From positions 2,232,001 through 2,296,000 of the forward strand of contig NZ_CP012266.1 of assembly GCF_001277235.1 (NCBI RefSeq): a stretch of 64,000 bases of DNA. The letters are read 5' to 3'. Positions within the stretch are counted from its first letter, which is position 1. Every line of letters begins with the position of its first letter. Positions 8,151 through 16,530 of the stretch are shown piece after piece. Below the pieces are notes generated by a model, which did not search any database, was not told the DNA's origin, and saw only the letters and a list, made by a program, of their open reading frames with translations. A program made the position numbers and the translations under genes. Source of the stretch: Cronobacter dublinensis subsp. dublinensis LMG 23823 (GTDB lineage: Bacteria > Pseudomonadota > Gammaproteobacteria > Enterobacterales > Enterobacteriaceae).

Positions 8151-8480
8151 ATGAATAAATTCCTTCGCCACTCTCTGCTGCTGGCGCTGTTGACCGGTGC
8201 ATTAACCAGCGTTGCCCACGCGCAAACCGATAAACTGATTATTGAGTCCGGCGACAATGCCCGCACCCGTCAGGACGCCGCGATGGATAAAGAGCAATGG
8301 AATGACACCCGTTCTTTACGCCAGAAAGTGAACAAACGCGCCGAAAAAGAGTGGGATAAAGCGGATGTCGCGTTTGACGCGCAGGATAACTGTGAAAAAA
8401 GCGCCAACCTCAACGCCTACTGGGAACCCAACACCCTGCGTTGCCTTGACCGCCGCACCGGCCGCGTTATCAATCCGTAA
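8151..8480 (+). CDS. ynfB: Periplasmic UPF0482 protein YnfB
   Basis: The 109-residue protein has a signal peptide (cleavage near AHA-QT) followed by a charged, helix-rich domain matching E. coli YnfB (KEQWNDTRSLRQKVNKR and a NAYWEPNTLRCLDRRTGRVI end). Two cysteines, in DNCEKS and LRCLDR, could form a disulfide. AAGGA precedes the ATG by 8 bases. Function is unknown; it is conserved next to speG in enterics. Confidence 0.93.
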   Translation: MNKFLRHSLLLALLTGALTSVAHAQTDKLIIESGDNARTRQDAAMDKEQWNDTRSLRQKVNKRAEKEWDKADVAFDAQDNCEKSANLNAYWEPNTLRCLDRRTGRVINP

Positions 8481-8546
8481 CCCTCATTTGCATCACGGCT
8501 CCCGCCCGCCGGGGGCCGGCTTTCCCGCGCATAAAAAGGATGAACG

Positions 8547-9107
8547 ATGTCAGACTACGTTGATGTCAAACTGCGCCCGCTGGAACGTGAAGATTTGCGT
8601 TTCGTCCATCAGCTCGACAATAACGCCAGCGTGATGCGCTACTGGTTTGAAGAACCCTATGAAGCGTTCGTCGAGCTTTCCGATCTCTATGACAAACATA
8701 TCCACGACCAGAGCGAACGCCGCTTTGTGGTGGAGTGCGATGGCGATAAAGCGGGCCTGGTGGAACTGGTGGAAATTAACCATGTGCACCGCCGCGCCGA
8801 GTTTCAGATAATTATTTCACCGGAACATCAGGGCAAAGGTCTCGCCACCCGCGCGGCGAAGCTCGCGATGGACTACGGTTTTACGGTGCTGAATCTCTAT
8901 AAACTCTATCTGATCGTCGATAAAGAGAACGCCAAAGCGATTCATATTTATCGCAAGCTGGGCTTCATGGTCGAAGGCGAACTCGTCCATGAATTCTTTA
9001 TTAATGGCGAGTATCGCAACACCATCCGCATGTGTATTTTCCAGTATCAGTACCTGACGCACCTTAAGCCCGTCGGGAACAGCCTGCTGAAACCCACCGC
9101 CCAGTAA
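8547..9107 (+). CDS. speG: Spermidine N1-acetyltransferase SpeG
   Basis: The 186-residue GNAT-fold enzyme has the same length as E. coli SpeG. It acetylates spermidine and spermine with acetyl-CoA and so prevents polyamine toxicity. The acetyl-CoA loop is visible as PEHQGKGLATRAAKLAMDYG, and the N-terminal acidic stretch (residues about 30-55) fits the allosteric polyamine site region. AAAAGG lies upstream of the ATG. The gene is followed by a symmetrical terminator and converges on ynfC. MdtJI, the spermidine exporter, is also in this window at 26.6-27.3 kb. Confidence 0.95.
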   Translation: MSDYVDVKLRPLEREDLRFVHQLDNNASVMRYWFEEPYEAFVELSDLYDKHIHDQSERRFVVECDGDKAGLVELVEINHVHRRAEFQIIISPEHQGKGLATRAAKLAMDYGFTVLNLYKLYLIVDKENAKAIHIYRKLGFMVEGELVHEFFINGEYRNTIRMCIFQYQYLTHLKPVGNSLLKPTAQ

Positions 9108-9112
9108 GCCGG

Positions 9113-9137
9113 TAAAGCGCAGGCCCCCTGCGCTTTA
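9113..9137. terminator. Bidirectional terminator between speG and ynfC
   Basis: TAAAGCGCAG and CTGCGCTTTA form a perfect 10-bp stem with a GCCCC loop between two convergent genes. Confidence 0.7.
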
Positions 9138-9155
9138 TGGCCTCACGCGACGCAA

Positions 9156-9863
9156 TTAGTAGTAGTTAATCTCGTTCTGGATAGTGAATTTATGCTGCTT
9201 CGCAGGCGTTGTGCCCGTGTCGGTCAGCTCCAGCACGCAGCTTAACGGGTTGAGGTGGCGGTCATAGTCGCAGCTCTGCTTCGCGGTATCGATGACTTTA
9301 TCGTTGAGTTTCGTCACCGAGGTGTAGTCATGCTTTTTACGTTTGTCGCTCGGCGTGGCGACCGTTGAGAGCTCGGCGTCTTTGGCTTTGCTGGTTTTGC
9401 CAAGCGGGTAGCCTTCGTCATCGTAACGATAGCTGGTCGTCACGTCGTTAGTGTGTCCCTTCACCACAAATTCGCGATCGTTAGTCTCATAGATCATGCC
9501 GACCGCGGGCAACTCCGCCAGCTGGCATTTGCCCTGGAGCCGGATGCGCTTTTCGCGGGTCACCGCGTCGAGGTAATAGTTCGCATCCAGCACCAGCGCG
9601 AGATGGCTGTTGCTCGGTTTGTCGACATAGTTCAGCGTCTCGAAACAGCCCTCCTGCGAGAGCGTGCCGTTAACTTCGGTTTCCACCTCGCCGCTGTCGT
9701 TAATCAGTTTCTGGGTGAAGTTTTTCACCGGGCCGCGCAGCGGATCGAAATTAAACTCGCTGGAGAAACTGGCCATTTCCGGGCTGAACGGCGCGAGCGC
9801 GTCCGGCTTATCGCAACCGGTTAGCACCAGTGACACCATCATTACCGTTACGTATTTATTCAC
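9156..9863 (-). CDS. ynfC: Lipoprotein YnfC (UPF0257)
   Basis: The 235-residue protein has a lipoprotein signal with the lipobox VLTGC near residue 17 and is collinear with E. coli YnfC (SPEMASFSSEFNFDPLRGPV, LVLDANYYLDA, YRYDDEGYPLGK, and a C-terminal I-x-Y-Y). The start is the GTG at 9863, which has AAGGA 10 bases upstream; the reading frame stays open upstream to an ATG at 10025, but that would bury the signal peptide. It is probably outer-membrane anchored. Function unknown. Confidence 0.9.
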   Translation of the reverse strand: MNKYVTVMMVSLVLTGCDKPDALAPFSPEMASFSSEFNFDPLRGPVKNFTQKLINDSGEVETEVNGTLSQEGCFETLNYVDKPSNSHLALVLDANYYLDAVTREKRIRLQGKCQLAELPAVGMIYETNDREFVVKGHTNDVTTSYRYDDEGYPLGKTSKAKDAELSTVATPSDKRKKHDYTSVTKLNDKVIDTAKQSCDYDRHLNPLSCVLELTDTGTTPAKQHKFTIQNEINYY

Positions 9864-9979
9864 GTTTTTATTATCCTTCTGCGGCCTCGCCAAAAGCGGC
9901 ATGATATCTGAAAAGTCAGTGATATATATAACAACTGCTATGCTTACTACATCTGTTTTACGCCAATAAGGAGCCGTTG

Positions 9980-10276
9980 ATGAAAAAACGTTACTGGGCA
10001 GGCGCCCTGCTGCTGGCCGCGACATTACCGGTCAGCGCCGCGCAAAACTCCTGTGAACGGGTCAAAGCCGATATTGAACAGCGCATCATTAATAACGGCG
10101 TACCGGAAAACGGGTTTACGTTAACTATCGTCCCTAACGATCAGGCTGACCAGCCTGATGCGCAGGTGGTCGGCCATTGCGCCAACGATACCCAAAAAAT
10201 TCTCTACACCCGCACCCAGAGCGGCAACGCCTCAGGCGGAGCCACCTCCCAGGGCGCGGCGAGCGAACCGCAATAA
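9980..10276 (+). CDS. ynfD: DUF1161 periplasmic protein YnfD
   Basis: The 98-residue protein has a signal peptide (ending PVSA-AQ) and a DUF1161 core matching E. coli YnfD: CERVKADIEQRIINNGVP, FTLTIVPNDQ and VGHCANDTQKILYTR, with two conserved cysteines. AAGGAG sits 6 bases before the ATG at 9980. It is divergent from ynfC and closed by a strong terminator. Function unknown. Confidence 0.92.
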   Translation: MKKRYWAGALLLAATLPVSAAQNSCERVKADIEQRIINNGVPENGFTLTIVPNDQADQPDAQVVGHCANDTQKILYTRTQSGNASGGATSQGAASEPQ

Positions 10277-10294
10277 TTATTGGTAACAACCATC

Positions 10295-10316
10295 AGGGGC
10301 TTCGGCCCCTTTTTTT
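10295..10316 (+). terminator. Intrinsic terminator of ynfD
   Basis: AGGGGC-TTCG-GCCCCT with a UUCG-type tetraloop is followed by seven T residues. Confidence 0.92.
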
Positions 10317-10345
10317 ATTTCCGCGCGCCTTTGCCGCCACATCCC

Positions 10346-10394
10346 TTGACCCTCGTTAACGTTTCCTGGTCCATTCTGAGTAACACTCTTCCCG
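10346..10394 (+). promoter_or_regulatory. Putative FNR-dependent promoter of dmsABC
   Basis: TTGAC-CCTC-GTTAA (10346-10359) fits the degenerate FNR half-sites TTGAY/RTCAA with one mismatch. A weak -10 (TAACAC, 10381-10386) would place the box near -41.5. The E. coli dms operon is FNR-activated. A CGCTAATCATTAGCG palindrome follows at 10395-10409. The leader to the dmsA ATG would be about 180 bases. Confidence 0.5.
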
Positions 10395-10575
10395 CGCTAA
10401 TCATTAGCGTTCTAATCATCTGATTTTTTTGCCTCATGGCCGCCTGTTGCCGCGCGCCGGAGACAACCCGCCGCACACCAGTCTGCTGCAGATAGCGAAG
10501 ATCTGGCGCGGGCTTACCACAACCATAACAACAGGTACCACATTGACTCTCCGCTATGGAGACAAGGAGCAAGTA

Positions 10576-13011
10576 ATGTCAAATACCGATAATCCGGTCG
10601 GCATCACCCGCCGCACGCTGGTGAAATCCACCGCGCTGGGCGGTCTGGCGCTGGCGGCAGGCGGTATCTCTCTGCCCTTCGGGCTGAAGCAGGCGGCCGC
10701 CGCGGTGGGACGCGCCACGGGCGCGCCGGATGAACGTATCGTCTGGAGCGCGTGCACCGTCAACTGCGGCAGCCGCTGCCCGCTGCGAATGCATGTGGTG
10801 AACGGCGAGATCCGCTATGTCGAAACCGATAACACCGGCACCGATGACTATAACGGGCTGCACCAGGTACGCGCCTGCCTGCGCGGGCGCTCCATGCGGC
10901 GGCGCGTCTACAACCCGGATCGTCTGAAATACCCCATGAAGCGCGTCGGCAAACGCGGCGAAGGAAAATTCGTGCGTATCAGCTGGGAAGAAGCGCTGGA
11001 TACCATCACCCAGGGGATGAAGCGCATTATCAGCGAATACGGCAACGAGGCTATCTATCTCAACTACGGCACCGGCACGCTCGGCGGCACCATGACTCGC
11101 TCCTGGCCGCCAGGCAAAACGCTGCTTGCCCGGCTGATGAACTGCTGCGGCGGTTATCTTAACCACTACGGCGACTACTCCAGCGCGCAGATCGCCGCTG
11201 GCCTGAATTACACGTATGGCGGCTGGGCCGACGGCAACAGCCCGTCTGATATCGCCAACAGCAAGCTGGTGGTGCTGTTTGGCAATAACCCTGGCGAAAC
11301 CCGCATGAGCGGCGGCGGCGTGACGTACTACCTTGAACAGGCGCGCGCCGCATCGCAGGCGCGGATGATAGTCATCGATCCGCGCTATACCGACACCGCC
11401 GCCGGGCGCGAGGATGAGTGGATCCCGATCCGCCCCGGCACCGATGCCGCGCTGGCCTCCGCCATCGCCTGGGTGTTGATCGCTGAAAACTATGTCGATC
11501 AGGCGTTTCTGGATACTTACTGCGTCGGCTATGACGAGAAAACGCTGCCGCCCGGCGCGCCTGCCAATGGTCACTATAAGGCGTATATTCTCGGCGACGG
11601 GCCGGACGGGATAGCCAAAACGCCCGCCTGGGCCGCGCCCATTACCGGCATTCCCGAGGCGCGCATTATCAAACTCGCCCGCGAAATCGGCCAGGCCAAA
11701 CCGGCGTTTATCGCGCAGGGCTGGGGGCCGCAGCGCCACTCTAACGGCGAACTGGCCTGCCGCGCGATAGCGATGCTCCCTATCCTCACCGGCAATGTCG
11801 GCATTCACGGCGGCAACAGCGGCGCGCGCGAAGGCTCGTTCTCGCTCCCCTTCGCGCGAATGCCGACGCTGGAAAACCCGGTACAGACCAGCATCTCCAT
11901 GTTTACCTGGACCGACGCCATCGAGCGCGGCCCGTCGATGACCGCGACCGCCGACGGCGTGCGGGGTAAAGAGAAGCTCGACGTGCCGATTAAGATGATC
12001 TGGAACTACGCCGGTAACTGCCTTGTTAACCAGCATTCCAACATCAACCGCACCCACGAGATTTTGCAGGACGATAAAAAGTGCGAGCTTATCGTGGTGG
12101 TCGACTGCCATATGACCGCCTCGGCGCGCTATGCCGATATTCTGCTGCCGGACTGCACCGCGTCGGAGCAGATGGATTTCGCGCTCGACGCCTCCTGCGG
12201 CAACATGGCCTACGTGATTTTCGCCGATCGGGCCATTGCGCCGCGCTTTGAATGTCGCACTATCTATGACATCACCAGCGCGCTGGCGGCGCGTATGGGT
12301 GTCGGCGATACCTTTACCGAAGGCCGTACGCAGGAAGGCTGGTTGCGCCATCTTTACGCGCAGTCGCGCCGCGCCATCCCCGAACTGCCGGATTTCGACA
12401 CGTTCCGTAAACAGGGTATTTTCAAGCTTCGCGATCCGCAGGGCCATCACGTAGCCTATCAGGCTTTCCGTGAAAACCCGACCGCCAACCCGCTTACCAC
12501 GCCCTCCGGCAAAATCGAGATTTACTCCTCGGCGCTTGCCGATATCGCCGCGCACTGGCAGTTGCCGCAAGGCGATGTGATCCATCCGCTGCCGGTCTAC
12601 AGCCCCGGCTTTGAACAGGCAACCGATCCGCAGCGCGCGCGCTACCCGCTCCAGCTCACCGGTTTTCACTATAAGTCCCGCACGCATTCCACGTACGGCA
12701 ATGTCGATGTTTTACAGGCCGCCTGTCGCCAGCAGATCTGGATCAATCCGCAGGATGCGCAGGCGCGCGGCATCAGCGATGGCGATCGGGTGCGGGTCTG
12801 GAACGCGCGCGGCGAAGCGCGTATCGAGGCGAAAGTGACGCCGCGCATTATGCCGGGCGTCGTGGCGCTGGGCGAAGGCGCGTGGTATCAGCCTGACGCG
12901 CAGGGCATCGATCACGCCGGTTCCATTAATGTACTGACCACCCAACGGCCATCACCGCTCGCGAAAGGTAATCCGTCCCACAGCAATTTAGTTCAGCTCG
13001 CCAGGGTTTAA
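10576..13011 (+). CDS. dmsA: Anaerobic DMSO reductase catalytic subunit, DmsA type
   Basis: This 811-residue molybdopterin-guanine-dinucleotide oxidoreductase reduces DMSO, TMAO and related S- and N-oxides in anaerobic respiration. It begins with a twin-arginine signal (ITRRTLVKST, Arg12-Arg13) and has the Fe-S cysteines C60, C64 and C68 (CTVNCGSRC) plus a fourth in VRACLRGR. The predicted Mo-ligand serine lies in HYGDYSSAQ. Sequence blocks such as GTGTLGGTMTRSWPPGKT and YADILLPDCTASEQMDFALD follow E. coli DmsA rather than YnfE/YnfF, although the gene sits at the ynf locus. AAGGAG precedes the ATG at 10576; the frame is open further upstream but without homology. First gene of dmsABC-dmsD. 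Confidence 0.95.
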   Translation: MSNTDNPVGITRRTLVKSTALGGLALAAGGISLPFGLKQAAAAVGRATGAPDERIVWSACTVNCGSRCPLRMHVVNGEIRYVETDNTGTDDYNGLHQVRACLRGRSMRRRVYNPDRLKYPMKRVGKRGEGKFVRISWEEALDTITQGMKRIISEYGNEAIYLNYGTGTLGGTMTRSWPPGKTLLARLMNCCGGYLNHYGDYSSAQIAAGLNYTYGGWADGNSPSDIANSKLVVLFGNNPGETRMSGGGVTYYLEQARAASQARMIVIDPRYTDTAAGREDEWIPIRPGTDAALASAIAWVLIAENYVDQAFLDTYCVGYDEKTLPPGAPANGHYKAYILGDGPDGIAKTPAWAAPITGIPEARIIKLAREIGQAKPAFIAQGWGPQRHSNGELACRAIAMLPILTGNVGIHGGNSGAREGSFSLPFARMPTLENPVQTSISMFTWTDAIERGPSMTATADGVRGKEKLDVPIKMIWNYAGNCLVNQHSNINRTHEILQDDKKCELIVVVDCHMTASARYADILLPDCTASEQMDFALDASCGNMAYVIFADRAIAPRFECRTIYDITSALAARMGVGDTFTEGRTQEGWLRHLYAQSRRAIPELPDFDTFRKQGIFKLRDPQGHHVAYQAFRENPTANPLTTPSGKIEIYSSALADIAAHWQLPQGDVIHPLPVYSPGFEQATDPQRARYPLQLTGFHYKSRTHSTYGNVDVLQAACRQQIWINPQDAQARGISDGDRVRVWNARGEARIEAKVTPRIMPGVVALGEGAWYQPDAQGIDHAGSINVLTTQRPSPLAKGNPSHSNLVQLARV

Positions 13012-13020
13012 GGAGTCCCG

Positions 13021-13638
13021 ATGACCACACAATATGGCTTTTATATCGATTCCAGCCGCTGCACCGGGTGTAAAACCTGCGAGCTGGCGTGCAAGGATTA
13101 CAAAGATCTCACCCCGGAGGTGAGCTTTCGCCGCATCTATGAATACGCGGGCGGCGACTGGCAGGAAGATAACGGCGTCTGGCATCAGGACGTTTTTGCT
13201 TATTACCTCTCGATTGCGTGCAACCACTGTGAGGATCCCGCCTGCACCAAAGTGTGCCCGAGCGGCGCGATGCACAAGCGTGAGGATGGTTTTGTGGTAG
13301 TGAACGAGGACGTCTGTATTGGCTGTCGCTACTGCCACATGGCGTGTCCTTACGGCGCGCCGCAGTACAACGCGGCCAAAGGGCATATGACCAAATGCGA
13401 TGGCTGTTATGAGCGCATCGCCGAGGGGAAAAAACCGATTTGCGTCGAATCCTGCCCGCTGCGCGCGCTGGATATGGCGCCCATTGAAGAGCTGCGTAAA
13501 AAGTACGGCTCGCTGGCGCAGGTCGCGCCGCTGCCCGCCGCCCACTTTACCCGCCCGAATATCGTCATTAAACCCAACGCTAACAGCCGCCCGACCGGTG
13601 ATACCACCGGCAAACTGGCGAATCCGAAGGAGGTCTGA
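13021..13638 (+). CDS. dmsB: DMSO reductase iron-sulfur subunit DmsB
   Basis: The 205-residue polyferredoxin carries electrons from DmsC to DmsA. Four cysteine groups bind four [4Fe-4S] clusters: CTGCKTCELAC, CNHCEDPACTKVCP, CIGCRYCHMACP, and CDGC together with CVESCP. It starts 9 bases after dmsA with an AAGGAG RBS that overlaps the dmsA stop region. It has no signal peptide of its own, so export together with DmsA is expected. Confidence 0.96.
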   Translation: MTTQYGFYIDSSRCTGCKTCELACKDYKDLTPEVSFRRIYEYAGGDWQEDNGVWHQDVFAYYLSIACNHCEDPACTKVCPSGAMHKREDGFVVVNEDVCIGCRYCHMACPYGAPQYNAAKGHMTKCDGCYERIAEGKKPICVESCPLRALDMAPIEELRKKYGSLAQVAPLPAAHFTRPNIVIKPNANSRPTGDTTGKLANPKEV

Positions 13639-13639
13639 A

Positions 13640-14488
13640 ATGGGAAGCGGATGGCAGGAATGGCCGCTGGTGTTATTCACCGTGCTCGGCCAGTGCGTGG
13701 CGGGCGGACTTATCGTTACCGGGCTTGCGTGGTTTACCCGCCACCAGAATGACCGCGTGCGTATCGTGCGCGTCATGTTTTTTCTCTGGGTATTAATGGG
13801 GATCGCGTTTCTCGCCTCGGTGATGCATCTCGGCTCGCCGCTGCGCGCGTTTAATTCGCTGAACCGTCTTGGCCACTCGCCGCTCAGTAATGAGATTGCC
13901 AGCGGATCGCTGTTTTTCGCGGTCGGCGGGCTGTGGTGGCTGGTGGCAGTACTCGGCAAAATGCCACCGACGCTCGCGAAAGCCTGGCTTATCGTGGCGA
14001 TGGCGCTCGGCGTGGTGTTTATCTTCGCGATGACGCGCGTGTATCAGATAGACACCGTGCCTACCTGGCATAACAGTTACACCACGCTAGGCTTTTTCCT
14101 GACGGCGCTGCTCGGCGGGCCGCTGCTCGGCGCGCTCCTGCTGGCGGCGGCTGGCATGGCGACACCGCGGGCATGCGCCGTGGTGGCTATGCTGGCGCTG
14201 GTGATAAGCCTCGCGGCGGCGCTGATGCAGACCGCAAGCCTTGCGGGCATTCACAGCACCGTACAGCAGGCGAGCGCCCTGCTGCCGGATTACGGCTTCT
14301 GGCAGGCGTGGCGCATGGCGCTGCTGGCGCTCGGCATCGGTTGCTGGCTCTGCCCGCTGGTACGTCGCGTCCCGCCGCGCCCGTGGAGGCTGATGGCAGG
14401 GTTTGCGCTGGTGCTGGTGGGTGAGCTTATCGGCCGTGGCCTCTTTTATGGCCTGCATATGACGGTGGGTATGGCCGTTGCAGGATAA
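13640..14488 (+). CDS. dmsC: DMSO reductase membrane anchor DmsC
   Basis: The 282-residue protein has eight predicted membrane helices, as in E. coli DmsC and YnfH, and oxidises menaquinol. It begins MGSGWQEWPLVLFTVLGQCV and ends GELIGRGLFYGLHMTVGMAV, both typical of the family. The start at 13640 lies one base after the dmsB stop, with AAGGAGG upstream; the open frame further 5' overlaps dmsB and is not coding. Confidence 0.95.
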   Translation: MGSGWQEWPLVLFTVLGQCVAGGLIVTGLAWFTRHQNDRVRIVRVMFFLWVLMGIAFLASVMHLGSPLRAFNSLNRLGHSPLSNEIASGSLFFAVGGLWWLVAVLGKMPPTLAKAWLIVAMALGVVFIFAMTRVYQIDTVPTWHNSYTTLGFFLTALLGGPLLGALLLAAAGMATPRACAVVAMLALVISLAAALMQTASLAGIHSTVQQASALLPDYGFWQAWRMALLALGIGCWLCPLVRRVPPRPWRLMAGFALVLVGELIGRGLFYGLHMTVGMAVAG

Positions 14489-14493
14489 TCTTC

Positions 14494-14516
14494 GGGCGGC
14501 GGCGCCGCCCATTTTT
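14494..14516 (+). terminator. Hairpin with T run between dmsC and dmsD
   Basis: GGGCGGC-GGC-GCCGCCC followed by ATTTTTC lies 5 bases after the dmsC stop. It would reduce read-through into dmsD or protect the dmsABC mRNA end. Confidence 0.75.
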
Positions 14517-14531
14517 CAGGGCAGTAATACA

Positions 14532-15140
14532 GTGAAAGAGACGTTAATGGATATCGCCACCAGCGCCCGCATTCTCGGCGCACTTTTTTATTATCCACCG
14601 CACGCGCCCGAAACGCGCGCCGTGGTTGACGCGCTGCGCACGCCGGGCTGGGAGCGCGAATGGCCCTGGGCGTTTGACCCGGCGCTGACCGCAGGATTTA
14701 GCGCGCCTGACGCTGAAGACGAAACGCTGGCGCAGGCGTGGCAGCGGCTGTTCATCGGTCCGCACGCGTTACCCGCCCCGCCGTGGGGCTCGGTTTGGCT
14801 CGATCGCGAATCCGTGCTGTTTGGCGACTCGACGCAGGCGTTGCAGGGCTGGCTTTATGAGAACGCCATCGCCTTTGAAACGCCGCCGCAGGAGCCCGCG
14901 GATCATATCGGTCTGCTGCTGCTGCTGGCCGCCTGGCTTGCCGACGAGGGAAAAATCCGTGAGCTGGACGAGCTGCTGGCCTGGCACGTGCTGCCGTTCG
15001 CGCCGCGCTTTCTGGAGGTCTTCTGCGCGCAGGCGCAGCACCCGTTTTACGTGGCGCTCGGCGAACTGACGCGCGCGACGCTCGCCGGGTGGCGCAGCGC
15101 GCTGGTCATGCCGGTGGCGCAAAAGCCGCTGTACCGTTAG
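14532..15140 (+). CDS. dmsD: Tat proofreading chaperone DmsD
   Basis: The 202-residue all-helical TorD-family chaperone binds the DmsA Tat signal until the cofactor is inserted. Conserved blocks are RILGALFYYP, AWQRLFIGPHALPAPPWGSV, WLDRESVLFGDST and FLEVFCAQAQHPFYVALGEL. A GTG start at 14532 is given because it yields a length close to E. coli DmsD (204); an ATG at 14547 with AGAG 6 bases upstream is an alternative. Its last 4 bases overlap the stop region of convergent ydgC. Confidence 0.9.
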   Translation: MKETLMDIATSARILGALFYYPPHAPETRAVVDALRTPGWEREWPWAFDPALTAGFSAPDAEDETLAQAWQRLFIGPHALPAPPWGSVWLDRESVLFGDSTQALQGWLYENAIAFETPPQEPADHIGLLLLLAAWLADEGKIRELDELLAWHVLPFAPRFLEVFCAQAQHPFYVALGELTRATLAGWRSALVMPVAQKPLYR

Positions 15141-15472
15141 TGAAAGCGGCTCCACAGCGCAATCAACAGCCAGGCGCTCAGGCACCAGCAGGCCACCGCT
15201 CCGCTGAGCGCCAACGGCACTTTGACCATGCCGCTCAGGACCCACAGCGAAGCAAGATAGACAAAATAAGGAATGATCGCCCACATACCGAATATCACCG
15301 TGGTGCGCAGCGCCTCCACGCCGCGCCCGGTGACGACAATATAGTGGGCAATCAGCGCAAAAGTCGGAAAGAGCGGGATCAGCCCGGCGATATAGTAATT
15401 TTTTGTTTTCGACAGCATACCTATCAGCACTACTACCGCCGCACCGAGCAGCGCTTTTATCAACAACCCCAT
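15137..15472 (-). CDS. ydgC: GlpM-family inner membrane protein YdgC
   Basis: The 111-residue protein has four predicted membrane helices and is collinear with E. coli YdgC (MGLLIKALLGAAVVVLIG at the start, SKTKNYYIAGLIPLFPTFAL, and ACWCLSAWLLI near the end). It is related to Pseudomonas GlpM, linked to alginate production, but the role in enterics is unknown. It converges on dmsD with a 4-base overlap of the stop codons. Confidence 0.92.
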   Translation of the reverse strand: MGLLIKALLGAAVVVLIGMLSKTKNYYIAGLIPLFPTFALIAHYIVVTGRGVEALRTTVIFGMWAIIPYFVYLASLWVLSGMVKVPLALSGAVACWCLSAWLLIALWSRFH

Positions 15473-15800
15473 CGTTTTACATCCGCCTTCTGAATTCAGT
15501 TTTTTCTGACGCTACCATAACTGCGCGCCATGCCGGGCTTTTTCCACCACAGATGGCTCTTTTTGTGACGGTGTCACTTATCAACGCACCCTTTTAAGAT
15601 AATTCTCTTGATCGCGCCTTAAACGAGGCGGCGTAAGGCCAAAACGTTAATTGCCGGGATAAACCATTTGCCAGGTAATGGTCACGCCGACTGGAATCCT
15701 TCCCGCCCGGTTGCTATAGCTCAATACACCCTGCCGACACACGGCATAACAACAGGCGAGCCTTATCGCCATAAAACGTGCACCAGGGAGACAACGCCTC
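15473..15800. other. Intergenic region between ydgC and osmY, both promoters
   Basis: No ORF or RNA gene is evident in these 328 bases. They separate divergent ydgC and osmY. A possible extended -10 for osmY is TGCTATAGC (15712-15720), without a good -35, which would suit an osmotically or sigma-S responsive promoter. This is weak evidence. Confidence 0.35.
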
Positions 15801-16514
15801 ATGCAGAAAGCCTCACTGACTCTACGCGCCATCGGGGCGCTGGCCGGGCTCGCGGTGGTTATCGGGCTGCTGGTCTGGGGCATCGGCCCTGAGACTATCG
15901 CCGCCCGCCGCGAAGACCTGCTTTATCTCGGGAAACAACACCTCATTCTGGTCTTCAGCTCAATGGCGCTGGCGCTGGCGGTCGGCATTCCGAGCGGAAT
16001 TTTGTTAAGCCGCCCCGCCGCCCGCCGTTTTGCGGAATACGCCATGCAGATCTTTAACGTCGGCAATACCCTGCCGCCGCTCGCGGTCCTCGCGCTGGCG
16101 ATGGTCGTGGTCGGCATCGGCGATAAACCCGCCATCGTGGCGCTGTTTCTCGCCTCTCTGCTGCCGATTGTACGCAATACCTACGCTGGACTCTGCGCCG
16201 TACCGGGCTCTCTGATTGAAGCGGCTAACGGCATCGGCATGACCAAAGGCCAGCGGCTCTGGCAGGTGGAACTGCCGAACGCATGGCCGGTGATGCTCTC
16301 CGGCATTCGTATCGCCACCGCGATTAACGTCGGTACCGCGCCGCTGGCGTTTCTTATCGGCGCCAGCAGCTTCGGCGAGCTGATTTTCCCCGGTATCTAC
16401 CTGAACGATTTCCCGACGCTCATTCTCGGCGCCGCCGCCACGGCGTTGTTCGCGCTGATTCTGGACATGGCGCTCGCCGCGCTGGGCCGCGTGCTCAGCC
16501 CGCATACCGCCTGA
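15801..16514 (+). CDS. Osmoprotectant ABC importer permease OsmY-type
   Basis: The 237-residue inner membrane permease has about six helices and the EAA-like loop SLIEAANGIGMTKGQRLWQVELPN (shown for position, about residues 135-158). It belongs to the ProW/OpuCB family that imports glycine betaine and choline-O-sulfate-like solutes. Order permease, binding protein, permease, ATPase matches the Salmonella osmU locus (osmVWXY read backwards), which also lies next to a dms operon. The name osmY of that operon is avoided as a symbol because it clashes with the E. coli periplasmic OsmY. RBS GGGAG. Confidence 0.88.
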   Translation: MQKASLTLRAIGALAGLAVVIGLLVWGIGPETIAARREDLLYLGKQHLILVFSSMALALAVGIPSGILLSRPAARRFAEYAMQIFNVGNTLPPLAVLALAMVVVGIGDKPAIVALFLASLLPIVRNTYAGLCAVPGSLIEAANGIGMTKGQRLWQVELPNAWPVMLSGIRIATAINVGTAPLAFLIGASSFGELIFPGIYLNDFPTLILGAAATALFALILDMALAALGRVLSPHTA

Positions 16515-16530
16515 TGATAAGGAGCTTCCG

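Noticed and set aside
10579..12687. A 702-codon open frame on the minus strand inside dmsA
   Set aside because: It lies fully antisense to a clearly conserved gene, its protein has no family features, and long antisense frames are common in GC-rich coding DNA.
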